A DNA stretch of 33,975 nucleotides from Tichowtungia sp964398915. GTDB lineage: Bacteria; Verrucomicrobiota; Kiritimatiellia; Kiritimatiellales; Tichowtungiaceae. This document shows, piece by piece, positions 23,919-32,653 of the stretch; the first letter of the stretch is position 1; each line of letters starts with the position of its first letter. A model generated the notes under the pieces. It did not search any database and had not been told where the DNA came from. It worked only from the letters and a program-made list of their open reading frames with translations. Both the position numbers and the translations under genes were made by a program. Where the stretch lies: contig CAYNOR010000021.1 of the NCBI GenBank assembly GCA_964398915.1, positions 1 to 33,975 of the forward strand. Direction: 5' to 3'.

Positions 23919-26303
23919 CTTCTGTTCAGTTTCCTCGTCTTCTCCTTGAAAAAAATCCTGCGAGGCTTCTGCTTCGGAGGGTTGTCCTTCGTTGTCGGCG
24001 TGTTCGGGAATATCGCCGTCCAGGTCAATCAGGATGTCGCGCGGGCCGGTTTCAGTCGGCGGGCCGATAATGCCCTTTTCTTCCAGCATATCCATCAGGC
24101 TGGCTGCACGGTTGTAGCCGATTTTTAGGCGGCGCTGGAGAGATGATGTGGAGGCGCGTTTGGTACTGCGCAACACTTCAATGGCCGCTTCATACAGATC
24201 ATCGCTTTCACTCATTTCTGGCAATTCCGGACGGGTGCTTTCAATCTTTTGTTTGATCTCGGTAATGAACTCCGGCGCACCTTGTGTACGAATGAAGTCA
24301 GTGACGCGATGCATCTCGCCGTCGCTGGTCCAGGTTCCCTGCAGGCGGACCGGCTTGCTCTTGCCGGGCGGCAGGTAGAGCATATCGCCCTTGCCGAGCA
24401 GTTTCTCAGCGCCAATGGTGTCGAGAATCGTCCGGCTGTCATTGCCTTGTGCCACCTGAAACGCGATGCGGCCCGGGATGTTGGCCTTGATCGTTCCGGT
24501 GATGACGTTGACGGACGGACGTTGCGTGGCGAGGATCATGTGGATACCGGCTGCACGTGAAAGCTGAGCCAGGCGGACAATGCACGGCTCGATTTCCTGC
24601 TGAGCCTGACTCATCAGCTCAGCCAGCTCGTCCACGACGATTACAATATAAGGTAGTTTGGCCGGGACAATGTCCTTCGGTTGATCGGGTTCTTCTTCGA
24701 CCGCGCCGCCGAAGAGATCCGTCTGTTTTTCTATCGGGCGGGTGTTGAAGCCTTTAATATCGCGCACCTTCATCTTTTTGAAGAGGGCGTAGCGTTTTTC
24801 CATCTCCTTGATGGCCCAGCGCAAACCAAGTGTCACTTTCTTGGCGTCCGTAATAATCGGTACGACGAGATGTTTGAGGTTTTCATAGGCCTGAAATTCA
24901 AACGTTTTCGGGTCGACCAGAATCAAGCGAAGCTGTTCAGGCGTGCGTGAGATGAGCAACCCGGTCAACAGGGAGTTCATACAAACCGTTTTACCTGCTC
25001 CGGTGGCTCCAGCGATCAGCATGTGCGGCATGGCGGAAAGATCGCCCACGATAATGCGTCCGCTGACGTCTTTACCGAGCGCGAGCGGCAACGCAATTTC
25101 CGGACTATGGAAGGCAGGGCTCTCGATTAATTCACGCAGGTAAACGGAGGTCCCCTTGGTATTAGGAACTTCGATGCCGACCGCGCCTTTGCCGGGAATC
25201 GGCGCCTGAATACGAATGCTCTGGGCGCGGAGCGCCAGCGCAATATTTTTTTCAAGGTTGGCGATGGATTCAACCCGCACACCGGGAGCCGGCGTGATTT
25301 CGTACGAGGTAACGGTCGGGCCGGTCTCGACGTGCGTAACCTTTCCGTCCACGCGGAATTCTTCGAGCGTCGCCTGAAGAATTCTTGCCTTTTCAGCTGT
25401 ATTTTCAGTGGAGGTGCGGGCTTCCAGTGAGGGGAGTTCGTCGAGAATGGTAAGCGGCGGGAGTTGATAGCCCGATTCATCGCGGCCGGGGGCGATATTG
25501 ATTGAAACATTTGCGAGGGGGTCGTCCGCGGGCACTGGAGCCGGTGGTTTTGCTTTGGGTAACGGTTTCGGTTCGGGTTTCGGGTCCGCTTTGAGCGGTG
25601 TAACGGGGCGTTCGTTATTCGCCGCGACAACCGGTTCCGGCGGTATAACGGCCTTTTTGGCCTTTTCCTTCTCGGGCTTTATTTCGCGGCTGAATTTCGG
25701 TTGCGGCACGGCGGCACGCGCCTCCTTGCGGCGGGCGCGGAATTCCTGAATTTTTTCCCAGAGGAAAGCAAACGGGGTGAACGGGTGCATGCCGGTCAGT
25801 TGCAGGAGAGCAAGAATGAACACGGTAACAAAAAGGATGCCCGCGCCGGTATGACCAATCAGGAGTCCGACCGTGCGAATGGCCAGCAACTGACCGATTA
25901 ATCCGCCGGGACTGCCGATATTAAGCAGAGACGTCAGTCCATGCCAGAGGGCGGGTTGGTATTCTGACAGACTTGATAAAGAAATCAGTCCTGCTGTCAG
26001 CCAGGCCCATACCGGCCAGACGCGCTCGTAGGAGCGGAATGTCATCATGACGCCGCCGGTCAAAAGGAGGAAAGGCAGCAGATACCCTCCGATACCGAAA
26101 AGCAGATAGCCGATAAACGCAAACCAGGCCCCGAAGGGTCCGACCAGATTGTGCGGCGGTGAAGCAGGCGGATCGTGCAAAAAGCTTATGTCTTCGGCGT
26201 TGAAGGAGAAGACGCAAAGGAAGCTGAGCAGACAGAGAGCCAAAAGAATAACGCCGACCGCTTCGCGCTTCGGTGAACGAACGATTTCAGATTGTTTTGC
26301 CAT
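23907..26303 (-). CDS. ftsK: DNA translocase FtsK (SpoIIIE family)
   Basis: Septal DNA pump that clears and aligns chromosome ends at division. The 798-residue protein has an N-terminal membrane domain with about four helices (residues 15-170), a Pro/Lys/Glu-rich linker (about 190-260), the motor domain with Walker A GATGAGKT near 430 and Walker B VVVDELAELM near 559, and the C-terminal winged-helix gamma domain (SDDLYEAAIEVLRSTKRASTSSLQRR) that reads polar DNA sequences. An acidic tail follows, its last residues encoded inside palindrome D. I prefer the ATG at 26303 to a GTG at 26321. No Shine-Dalgarno sequence is present. Confidence 0.95.
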   Translation of the reverse strand: MAKQSEIVRSPKREAVGVILLALCLLSFLCVFSFNAEDISFLHDPPASPPHNLVGPFGAWFAFIGYLLFGIGGYLLPFLLLTGGVMMTFRSYERVWPVWAWLTAGLISLSSLSEYQPALWHGLTSLLNIGSPGGLIGQLLAIRTVGLLIGHTGAGILFVTVFILALLQLTGMHPFTPFAFLWEKIQEFRARRKEARAAVPQPKFSREIKPEKEKAKKAVIPPEPVVAANNERPVTPLKADPKPEPKPLPKAKPPAPVPADDPLANVSINIAPGRDESGYQLPPLTILDELPSLEARTSTENTAEKARILQATLEEFRVDGKVTHVETGPTVTSYEITPAPGVRVESIANLEKNIALALRAQSIRIQAPIPGKGAVGIEVPNTKGTSVYLRELIESPAFHSPEIALPLALGKDVSGRIIVGDLSAMPHMLIAGATGAGKTVCMNSLLTGLLISRTPEQLRLILVDPKTFEFQAYENLKHLVVPIITDAKKVTLGLRWAIKEMEKRYALFKKMKVRDIKGFNTRPIEKQTDLFGGAVEEEPDQPKDIVPAKLPYIVIVVDELAELMSQAQQEIEPCIVRLAQLSRAAGIHMILATQRPSVNVITGTIKANIPGRIAFQVAQGNDSRTILDTIGAEKLLGKGDMLYLPPGKSKPVRLQGTWTSDGEMHRVTDFIRTQGAPEFITEIKQKIESTRPELPEMSESDDLYEAAIEVLRSTKRASTSSLQRRLKIGYNRAASLMDMLEEKGIIGPPTETGPRDILIDLDGDIPEHADNEGQPSEAEASQDFFQGEDEETEQKDVG

Positions 26304-26310
26304 TTCGGGC

Positions 26311-26316
26311 AGTATA
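26311..26316 (-). promoter_or_regulatory. Candidate -10 box of ftsK (leaderless start)
   Basis: On the minus strand TATACT is followed by seven bases (GCCCGAA) and the ATG at 26303, with no Shine-Dalgarno sequence. The arrangement is the same as at the left window edge. The -35 region is not convincing. Confidence 0.3.
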
Positions 26317-26376
26317 GTCACAGAGAATTAATTTTGAAGACCGAAATCTAATTTATCTACGCTCTTTAAACGAGAA

Positions 26377-26397
26377 ACCCCGCCGGAATGGCGGGGT
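26377..26397 (-). terminator. Hairpin terminator after the EF-hand gene
   Basis: ACCCCGCC (26377-26384) pairs with GGCGGGGT (26390-26397) over 8 bases around a 5-base loop. On the minus strand it is followed by TTTCTCG, a short and imperfect T run; on the plus strand by CTTTTG. It separates the EF-hand gene from ftsK. Confidence 0.72.
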
Positions 26398-26451
26398 CTT
26401 TTGTGATCAGGCACAAATTGCGCCGGATGGACGCAATCTTCGTGATATACC

Positions 26452-26745
26452 TTATTCAGCTGCTTCAGCCGCAGGTTTTTCCGCCGGAGTTTCCGCCGGA
26501 GTTTCTGCTGGAGTCTCCGCTGGTTTTTCTGCTGGTTTGGCGGCCCGTTCTGCATCGCTCAATATGCCGTCTTTATTCGTATCTTTGGCATTAAATAGTT
26601 TTTCAAATCTGGCGGGATTAAACGGTTTCCCAGTCTTCGCCGCATTAGCTTTCCACGCGGCAAGGAACTGAGCTTTGGTTTGGTCGGCTGCGCTTGCGGT
26701 AAAACCAATCAAGGCGATTATGCTAAACAGAACGATCTTCTTCAT
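26452..26745 (-). CDS. Small secreted EF-hand protein with a Pro-Ala-Glu tail
   Basis: The 97-residue precursor has a signal peptide (about residues 1-19, MKKIVLFSIIALIGFTASA), a helical region (22-52), one complete EF-hand calcium loop at residues 55-66 (DTNKDGILSDAE, with Asp55, Asn57, Asp59, Ser63, Glu66), and a tail of repeated PAET/PAEK units (70-97) encoded by a 12-base tandem repeat. A single EF hand suggests pairing as a dimer or with another protein. I chose the ATG at 26745, which has GGAGGAG upstream; a start at 26790 would put the signal peptide internally. It has its own promoter, leader structure and terminator. Function is unknown. Confidence 0.85.
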   Translation of the reverse strand: MKKIVLFSIIALIGFTASAADQTKAQFLAAWKANAAKTGKPFNPARFEKLFNAKDTNKDGILSDAERAAKPAEKPAETPAETPAETPAEKPAAEAAE

Positions 26746-26769
26746 CTTGCTCTCTCCTCCAATATTGAT

Positions 26770-26826
26770 GTTAAACAAGAGCCCCTCCATCGGTGCCCAT
26801 ACTGCAAGCGGACGATGCCGTTTAAC
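26770..26826 (-). promoter_or_regulatory. Nested hairpin in the leader of the EF-hand gene
   Basis: GTTAAAC and GTTTAAC (26820-26826 and 26770-26776) pair over 7 bases and enclose CATCG/CGATG (26813-26817 and 26788-26792). A small GCTT/GGGC stem may form inside. The structure begins about 8 bases after the predicted start of transcription and ends some 10 bases before the ribosome-binding site. Confidence 0.4.
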
Positions 26827-26840
26827 CTGCTAAAAGTCAA

Positions 26841-26846
26841 ATTATA
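26841..26846 (-). promoter_or_regulatory. -10 box of the EF-hand gene
   Basis: A perfect TATAAT on the minus strand overlaps the stop codon of the upstream methyltransferase gene. No good -35 box is seen 16-18 bases upstream. Transcription would start near 26834. Confidence 0.4.
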
Positions 26847-27642
26847 CTGCACTGCACTTGAAAATCAGCACGACAGGAATACGCGTTAGTTGAGGGTACA
26901 GTTCGCGCCAGCCCATGCTGTCGTAAGGCGCGCGGGCGCAGATCTCCGTATCACTCATGTCGGGGATCGGCATCGGGGCGGGCTCCAGCAACCGGGTAAT
27001 TACCAGACCGGCGGAATGAATCCATTCTGCAAGGGTCGAAACGGGCCAGGTTTGCGCGGCACTCATGGTTTTATCGTCCAGCGACATGCGCACATCTGGC
27101 TCGGGCCTGAAATAATCTGGCAGGAAAAGGCCTTGTTCGCCATCACCGATGTCCAGCCATTCGCCGGCGTAGAGCGGGTGACCGGTCGTCAGCAGAAAAA
27201 TTCCGCCGGGCTTGAGCATGGCGGCGGCATCGGCGATCACTTTTTGCGGATCGGAGGAAAAGGGCAGTGCATACGTGGAATGAATCAGGTCGAATTTACC
27301 GAGATCACCCATTGCATCCATTGAGAGGCGGCGGAAGTCGACTTCGACGTTCTCTTCGTGAGCCAGCTTGCGCCCGTGAGCCAGTTGCTTTTCGGAAATA
27401 TCTGTGGCCATGCACCGTGCGCCCTGCCTGGCTAAAAAAATAGAATTCTGTCCTGCGCCGCAACCGATTTCCAGGCATTGGAACCCGGCAACGTCCGGGA
27501 GTAAGCCAAGCGAAGAATCGCCGGGGAGGAGCGGGCCGTAGTGAAAGTCGCCGGTCGATATGCGGGTTTCTTTCTGATAAAGCCCCGCGAGGTCATCCCA
27601 GTAGCGTGCACTGCTTTGGTCGTTGTTGCCTTTAAACTGCAT
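26842..27642 (-). CDS. SAM-dependent methyltransferase, class I
   Basis: The 266-residue protein has the Rossmann methyltransferase motif I LEIGCGAGQN at residues 57-66, the acidic residue of motif II in ATDIS, and motif IV FDLIHSTYALPF. Motif post-I LKPGGIFLLTTGHP is clear. The substrate is unknown; relatives modify small molecules, lipids or quinones. It begins 5 bases after the stop codon of another methyltransferase gene, so both belong to one operon with the ankyrin lipoprotein. No signal peptide, so it acts in the cytoplasm. Confidence 0.85.
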   Translation of the reverse strand: MQFKGNNDQSSARYWDDLAGLYQKETRISTGDFHYGPLLPGDSSLGLLPDVAGFQCLEIGCGAGQNSIFLARQGARCMATDISEKQLAHGRKLAHEENVEVDFRRLSMDAMGDLGKFDLIHSTYALPFSSDPQKVIADAAAMLKPGGIFLLTTGHPLYAGEWLDIGDGEQGLFLPDYFRPEPDVRMSLDDKTMSAAQTWPVSTLAEWIHSAGLVITRLLEPAPMPIPDMSDTEICARAPYDSMGWRELYPQLTRIPVVLIFKCSAV

Positions 27643-27647
27643 CGGAC

Positions 27648-28466
27648 TCAGCTCTTGGTGCCTGTCGTTACGAAGATGCCGACCGAACCCCAGGCCTGCG
27701 GAGCCTGTGAAGCGGCTTTAATTTTCCGGAGTTGAGGCAGTGCCAGCAGTTTCTGAATTTTAGTAAGCATCTCCATCCGGAAAAGAACGGCCACGCCGAG
27801 GAACATCCGTACACCGAGTTCTTCGGTGGTGATCGGACGGATTTTTGTACTGACGTTTTTAAATCCGGCTTCGCTTAACATCCCGTAGAGCTGACTGCCA
27901 ATCAGCCGGTTGCCGCCTTTACGTTTTTGCCCGGCGCCGGACTTACGGATGAATTTGATGAAGGCGTCGCTTCCCGGCGAAAAACTCGTCCAGTTATCGT
28001 CAATGTCCATTATGCACAGGATGCCGTCCGGTTTCAAAACGCGCAGAATGTTCCGGAGTGCGAGCTGCGGTTTTTCCAAATGCTGGAAAACAAAGCGGGC
28101 ATAGATAAAATCAAAACTGTTTTCCGGTATGTGGAGGTCATATAGATTGCCCGTGCGGAATGCGACGTTATGCACTTTTTCCGACACCTTGGCCTGCTGG
28201 GCGACAAAGACCAGTTCTTCATTGATATCCACCCCGGTCACAGTCCCGTGTTCAACGGCTCTGGCCAGCTCGCAGGCGGTGAATCCCGGACCGCAGGCTA
28301 CATCCAGAACGTTCATACCGGGCTTTAGTCCGGCGCCTTTCCACAGCTCCCGCTCCACATCAATCGCAACGGTGGCCTGCAACTTGAGCCGTGCAAGTTC
28401 CTCCGCATTTTTCTCGAACCGGCCGAACTTATACGAACCGGCATCGGACAGGGTGTCGTCAGTCAT
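27648..28466 (-). CDS. SAM-dependent methyltransferase, class I (UbiE-like)
   Basis: The 272-residue protein has motif I VLDVACGPGFTA at residues 53-64, GVDINEELVFVAQ as motif II, FDFIYARFVFQHLEKPQ as motif IV, and VLKPDGILCIMDID as motif V. The C-terminal part (about 180-272) contains helices that may form a substrate lid. It shares only the fold motifs with its neighbour at 26842-27642, so this is not a recent duplication. The ATG is 8 bases from the ankyrin gene's stop codon. The substrate is unknown. Confidence 0.86.
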   Translation of the reverse strand: MTDDTLSDAGSYKFGRFEKNAEELARLKLQATVAIDVERELWKGAGLKPGMNVLDVACGPGFTACELARAVEHGTVTGVDINEELVFVAQQAKVSEKVHNVAFRTGNLYDLHIPENSFDFIYARFVFQHLEKPQLALRNILRVLKPDGILCIMDIDDNWTSFSPGSDAFIKFIRKSGAGQKRKGGNRLIGSQLYGMLSEAGFKNVSTKIRPITTEELGVRMFLGVAVLFRMEMLTKIQKLLALPQLRKIKAASQAPQAWGSVGIFVTTGTKS

Positions 28467-28474
28467 GAATCCTC

Positions 28475-29062
28475 CTAGGGTGCATCGATCAGGCGTTGAA
28501 GCGTTTGCGACAGTTCGGTGAAGCCGCGTTCTTGGGCGAAGCTGGCGGCGGTATCGCCATCTTTATCCTGCAATTTCGGATCGGCTCCTTTTGCGAGCAG
28601 AATATCAACTACAGGCGAAAGGCCTTCTGCGGCGGCGAACATAAGCGCGGAGAAGTGCTCTGTTTTATCAATGGCGTTAATATCGGCACCTCGTTCGAGA
28701 AGCAGTGTAACCGCGGAGGGAAAGGGACCGGAAGCCGCAAACATCAGTGCTGTGCGTTCGGTCATATCACGCTGATTGATATCTGCACCGGCATCGAGCA
28801 GCACCGTCATGGTTTCGATATGGCCGTTGAAAGAAGCCAGCATCAGTGCGGAATTTCCATACGTTTCAACCTGATTGACCGGCATACCGGCTTTGAGTGC
28901 GTCGGCGACCTTGAGTGTATCTCCGTTGTAGGCGGCCTCAGTAAATGCCGCGACGGCTTCGGCTGTCGGCGGCGGCAGGACGGGTTCCGGCTTTTTTTTG
29001 CAGCCGGTGAGAACGATAGAGAGAGCGAGAAACATCAGAACTGAACCGGTCATGGTACGCAT
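28475..29062 (-). CDS. Ankyrin-repeat lipoprotein
   Basis: The 195-residue precursor has a lipoprotein signal with LTGC, lipidated Cys21, then a KKK stretch and a proline-rich linker. Four to five ankyrin repeats fill about residues 38-190: GNSALMLASFNGHIETMTVLLDAGADIN, TALMFAASGPFPSAVTLLLERGADIN, SALMFAAAEGLSPVVDILLAKGAD and a last partial repeat. It is thus a surface or periplasmic protein-binding module. I chose the ATG at 29062 (AGGA upstream). An in-frame ATG three codons on is possible. The two methyltransferase genes follow at 8 and 5 bases. Confidence 0.85.
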   Translation of the reverse strand: MRTMTGSVLMFLALSIVLTGCKKKPEPVLPPPTAEAVAAFTEAAYNGDTLKVADALKAGMPVNQVETYGNSALMLASFNGHIETMTVLLDAGADINQRDMTERTALMFAASGPFPSAVTLLLERGADINAIDKTEHFSALMFAAAEGLSPVVDILLAKGADPKLQDKDGDTAASFAQERGFTELSQTLQRLIDAP

Positions 29063-29167
29063 AAAAATCCTTTTGTTGATGGCAGACCATAAAACCGCCG
29101 CCGCCCGATTGCCAGCCATTTTGAGTTCATCTGCAATTCATTTGCCGGTCAGGACGGCATCAGGCGA

Positions 29168-30715
29168 TTACTTGGTCGATTTCAGCGACCAGCTCTGGTA
29201 GGGACCTAGTCCGGTACGGAGGCATTCGTATTCCTTGCGGAGACGGTCGAGTTGCTCCGCCGCGCCGGGGTCTTCGATTAGATTTTTTGTTTCCCCCGGA
29301 TCGCTGACAAGATCAAAGAGCTGCTCGCCTTCGGAGCCGGGGTTTTTGATATAGCGGATGTATTTCCAGTTTTTCGTACGAAGTCCCTCGGAGGGAACGA
29401 TATGGAAAACCGGGCTGTTGACATCATGCTCGTAGAGGTGTTCGCAGAAGAAGGAGTCTCGCAATGTCAGGGAGGGATTGGAAAGCAGGGGAACCAGACT
29501 CAACCCCTGCATGGCCGGGGGCACAGGAACCCCGCCCAGCGCAAGCATGGTCGGAGCCAGATCGATATTGAGGACCATGGCACCCGAGGTCCCGCCCCGG
29601 ATTTTTAGGCGGGGGTCAGCAATGAGGAGGGGCACACGAATGGACTCCTCGTAGAGCAGCCATTTCCCGAAGAACCCATGCTCGCCGTGGATATGCCCGT
29701 TGTCGGACGTGAAGATCACCACCGTATTCTCCGCAAGCCCCCGGCGATCCAGCTCCGCCAGGATCTCGCCGACCCCCTTGTCGAGCCCTTCCACCAGCCG
29801 GTGATAATCGCGCAGCATCTTCTGGGTTTTGCTTTGCATGCCTTGGTCGTGGGCCATGTCCCAGCCCCGCGGGGCTTCAAGCGAGTGGCGCAGGAAGTCG
29901 GGTTGACGGGCGGCCTCCTCGGGGTTGGCCGTGGTGCCGAGGGGCAGGATCGTCCCTTCGAAACGCTGCGCAAACTCCTTGGCAAATCCATCGAACGGCC
30001 CATGGGGAGCCTTGAAACTGATCGAAAGGTTGAACGGTTTTTCCGGGTCGCGCTGATCCAAAAACTGGCGGACTTTCGCGGGGATGACCTCGGTTTCCAG
30101 ATGCACAGGATCTTTCAGCAGGGGATGAGGCCCGCCATTGAGGACGCCCTCTGATTTCCTGACCGCCGGGGGGCAGTCGCATGGCACATGTCCGCCGGTT
30201 CCGGTGTTTGTCACATATTGACAGGTGCGCTCGTGCCAGTAGATCGACTGATCCGCGTCGCCGGCCCAAAAATCAAATGTCCGCGCGGCCTCGTCCAGAT
30301 AGTCTCTGCTGCCCGCATCCACCCCCCACTTACCGATGAAGCCGGTGAAATATCCCGCACCCCGCAGGAGCGATGGATACGTTTGCCCGAGGTCCGGAAG
30401 CCGGGTTTGAAAATCGTTCATACCATGACGGCGGGCGTATTGGCCGCTGAGGGTGCTGGCACGGCTCACCGCACAAATCGGAGTGGTGACGAAGGAATTA
30501 TTGAAAATCATTCCCCGCTTCGCGAGCGCATCAAGATTCGGGGTCTTGACACCTGGGTGGCCGTCGAGCCCCATGGATCCGACCCGCAGATCGTCCGCGA
30601 GAAGAAAAACGATGTTCGGGTGTCTGGGATCAGGTGTTGCGGAAGCTGCCTGCGCCGGTTGAGCAACCACCGAAAACACGCTGGCCGCGAGGGTAAGATG
30701 GGATGTAATTTTCAT
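29168..30715 (-). CDS. Secreted sulfatase (type I, formylglycine-dependent)
   Basis: The 515-residue precursor has a signal peptide (about residues 1-23), the calcium-binding PNIVFLLADDLR (Asp41, Asp42), and the formylglycine site at Cys81 in ICAVSRASTLSGQYARRHG. The late metal and catalytic segment FTSDNGHIHGEHGFFGKWLLYEESIRVPLLI is typical. The modification core reads C-A-V-S-R: Val stands where Pro or Ala is usual in CxPxR. Activity depends on a maturase elsewhere in the genome. The gene overlaps the GH71/99-like gene by four bases, so the target is probably a sulfated polysaccharide. Confidence 0.92.
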   Translation of the reverse strand: MKITSHLTLAASVFSVVAQPAQAASATPDPRHPNIVFLLADDLRVGSMGLDGHPGVKTPNLDALAKRGMIFNNSFVTTPICAVSRASTLSGQYARRHGMNDFQTRLPDLGQTYPSLLRGAGYFTGFIGKWGVDAGSRDYLDEAARTFDFWAGDADQSIYWHERTCQYVTNTGTGGHVPCDCPPAVRKSEGVLNGGPHPLLKDPVHLETEVIPAKVRQFLDQRDPEKPFNLSISFKAPHGPFDGFAKEFAQRFEGTILPLGTTANPEEAARQPDFLRHSLEAPRGWDMAHDQGMQSKTQKMLRDYHRLVEGLDKGVGEILAELDRRGLAENTVVIFTSDNGHIHGEHGFFGKWLLYEESIRVPLLIADPRLKIRGGTSGAMVLNIDLAPTMLALGGVPVPPAMQGLSLVPLLSNPSLTLRDSFFCEHLYEHDVNSPVFHIVPSEGLRTKNWKYIRYIKNPGSEGEQLFDLVSDPGETKNLIEDPGAAEQLDRLRKEYECLRTGLGPYQSWSLKSTK

Positions 30716-32640
30716 GATTTGTTTTCCTGGTTTGCCTGGGCCGAAGGCGTAGAAGCCTTCGTGCGGAAGTGATATTGGAAGCGCCGGTTCGGAGCCGTAT
30801 CGCCGCCCTTATCCAGATCGAGAATATGCTCATGTCCGGCGGGGTTGTCCGCCCATTTGAAATAGAAATCAAGGGGTTCAGGAAACAGGTTTCGCGGCAG
30901 GGCCAGCTCGAGGAATTTTCCGCGCACCGCGCCCCGGGCCATCGACCCGGTGGGAACCCACTTGTCACCGTCTCGCTTGAGGATCGGCCTTGTGAAGCGC
31001 ACCAGGCCATTAGATTCCTTAATGCCGTCCGCAGGGCCGAGCATCAGGTCAAACCCACTCCACCCGGTAGAAAAATTCCGGTCGGTGTTGAGAAAAAGCT
31101 CCATCCATCCGGAATCGGATGGCGGGGAAACCGGCTCTGCGGTTGTTGCAGAGAAGACGATGGTCTTCCGGTTGCGGGAGATTTTTGAAGAGATAATGTC
31201 GTTGCGACCCATCGTGTTTGTATAAGTGCCAACGCTTCCCCACCCTGGGTGGTTGCGGTGCATCGTGTCCCCCCGGGAGTCCAGAAACTCCGGGGTCACG
31301 GAGGTCCAGTCCGTAGGGTCCGCAGTCATGGGTATCGATCGCTCCGGCCCGGCGGCCTCGACTGCTCTGACCCCCTTGAATTTACGGATCCCCGCCACAA
31401 GCTGGTGGTAGAGGTTGTCGCCTTGGGGCGTATTGTCGGGCTCGATGTCGCGATTATACTCGGTGGAGTAGGAATCCACGAAAAGCGGATCCCCTTCGTT
31501 GAGGCGTTTCCCTGCAAGCATCTGACCCTTCTTAGCCTTCAGGTTCTGCGCGACCCACTCATTCCAGCCCGTGACCAGGAGAAACTGGGGATCGACGTCC
31601 AGTGCCCGCTGGAGCTGCTCCGCCAGGAACAGCCCTGCATAGGGAGTTTCCTTCCCTGGAGGCGGTTGCTTTCCGGCGTGATAGCTGCGCCCCTCGGTGC
31701 GTGTCGGGTGGCCGGCAGCCGAGACGGCCATCGCCTCGGGAACCGACGGATCGGTGTCCCATCCGAAATTCTGGGGATACAAATCAATCCACGGCCAGGC
31801 ATGGCGTCCGTCTCCGAACCAGCCCTGCGTCCGTGTCCAGGCCCACGACTTGCGCAGGGTGAAGATCTCGTTGAGATCCTGGGTTTCGATCAGTTTGTCA
31901 TCCACGAGCAAAAGCGGCTTATTCTGCCACTTGAACCAAAGATCTTCATGGAGCCTGGGGGTGAAAAGTTCCCGCCGCAGTTTATCGACGACCCTGGGAG
32001 CGGCCACCACTCCCGCCATGAACGCGATCTGCGGAGTCCTCTCTCCCTGCGCCCGCATCGCTTCCATGATCCGGAAGACATTCATATAGACATCGCGATA
32101 GGTAAATCCGTTCGTGTTGTCTATGATGAGCACGTCAACCCCGGCATCGACCAGCGAGCGGATGTGCCGCCGGATCACCCACTCATCATCGCTTAGATAG
32201 TAGCCGTTCTCGGATTGTCCCCAATGGTGGAAGGCATTCGGCGGGCCAAGTTCTTTGGGATTTCTCCCGCGCTTTCCCCACTCGGTCAGGTTGTATGGGC
32301 TTTTTTCTTTTTCAGGCTCTACCGGAAGCACCCCCTGACCCTCGGTTTTCTGATTCACAACCTGGTCGTATCCATGAGGGCCATGCCAAAGGAAATAAAA
32401 GATACCCACGGTTTTGTCGGGTTGCGGCGGGCGGGCATCCCTGGCGGCGGGCAGGACCCGGCCCGCCTCATCCACGGCAACCCATGTGTCACTTTTCAAA
32501 TCGCGGAGATCCGGTTCGGCGGAAACCGGGCCAAACGACAGGGTAGCCGCGCAGAGGAGCAGGCTCAGTACACCGACATTGGGCGGTACGTGTCTGAGGA
32601 GATGGTGGCGGTGAGAGATGGATATACAGGGTGCTTTCAT
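30712..32640 (-). CDS. Glycoside hydrolase family 71/99-like secreted protein
   Basis: The 642-residue precursor has a long N-terminal signal region (cleavage near residue 41, PVSAEPD). The TIM-barrel part (about 70-430) has DKTVGIFYFLWHG, DDEWVIRRHIRSLVDAGVDVLIIDNTNG and LLVTGWNEWVAQ, which resemble GH71/GH99-type endo-acting enzymes. The C-terminal part (about 440-620) is rich in beta strands (WMELFLNTDRNFSTGWSGFDLML and FLELALPRNLF), like a DOMON- or CBM9-type carbohydrate-binding domain. The exact family and substrate are uncertain. It is 13 bases after the GH3 gene and overlaps the sulfatase. Confidence 0.78.
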   Translation of the reverse strand: MKAPCISISHRHHLLRHVPPNVGVLSLLLCAATLSFGPVSAEPDLRDLKSDTWVAVDEAGRVLPAARDARPPQPDKTVGIFYFLWHGPHGYDQVVNQKTEGQGVLPVEPEKEKSPYNLTEWGKRGRNPKELGPPNAFHHWGQSENGYYLSDDEWVIRRHIRSLVDAGVDVLIIDNTNGFTYRDVYMNVFRIMEAMRAQGERTPQIAFMAGVVAAPRVVDKLRRELFTPRLHEDLWFKWQNKPLLLVDDKLIETQDLNEIFTLRKSWAWTRTQGWFGDGRHAWPWIDLYPQNFGWDTDPSVPEAMAVSAAGHPTRTEGRSYHAGKQPPPGKETPYAGLFLAEQLQRALDVDPQFLLVTGWNEWVAQNLKAKKGQMLAGKRLNEGDPLFVDSYSTEYNRDIEPDNTPQGDNLYHQLVAGIRKFKGVRAVEAAGPERSIPMTADPTDWTSVTPEFLDSRGDTMHRNHPGWGSVGTYTNTMGRNDIISSKISRNRKTIVFSATTAEPVSPPSDSGWMELFLNTDRNFSTGWSGFDLMLGPADGIKESNGLVRFTRPILKRDGDKWVPTGSMARGAVRGKFLELALPRNLFPEPLDFYFKWADNPAGHEHILDLDKGGDTAPNRRFQYHFRTKASTPSAQANQENKS

Positions 32641-32653
32641 TTGAATCTTTCGG

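Noticed and set aside
26460..26535. 12-base tandem repeat as a CRISPR-like array
   Set aside because: It is coding sequence for the PAET/PAEK tail, with no spacers.
31249..32196. 315-residue plus-strand frame opposite the GH71/99-like gene
   Set aside because: Long open frames opposite G+C-rich genes are expected. The minus-strand product has a signal peptide and glycosidase motifs; this one has none.
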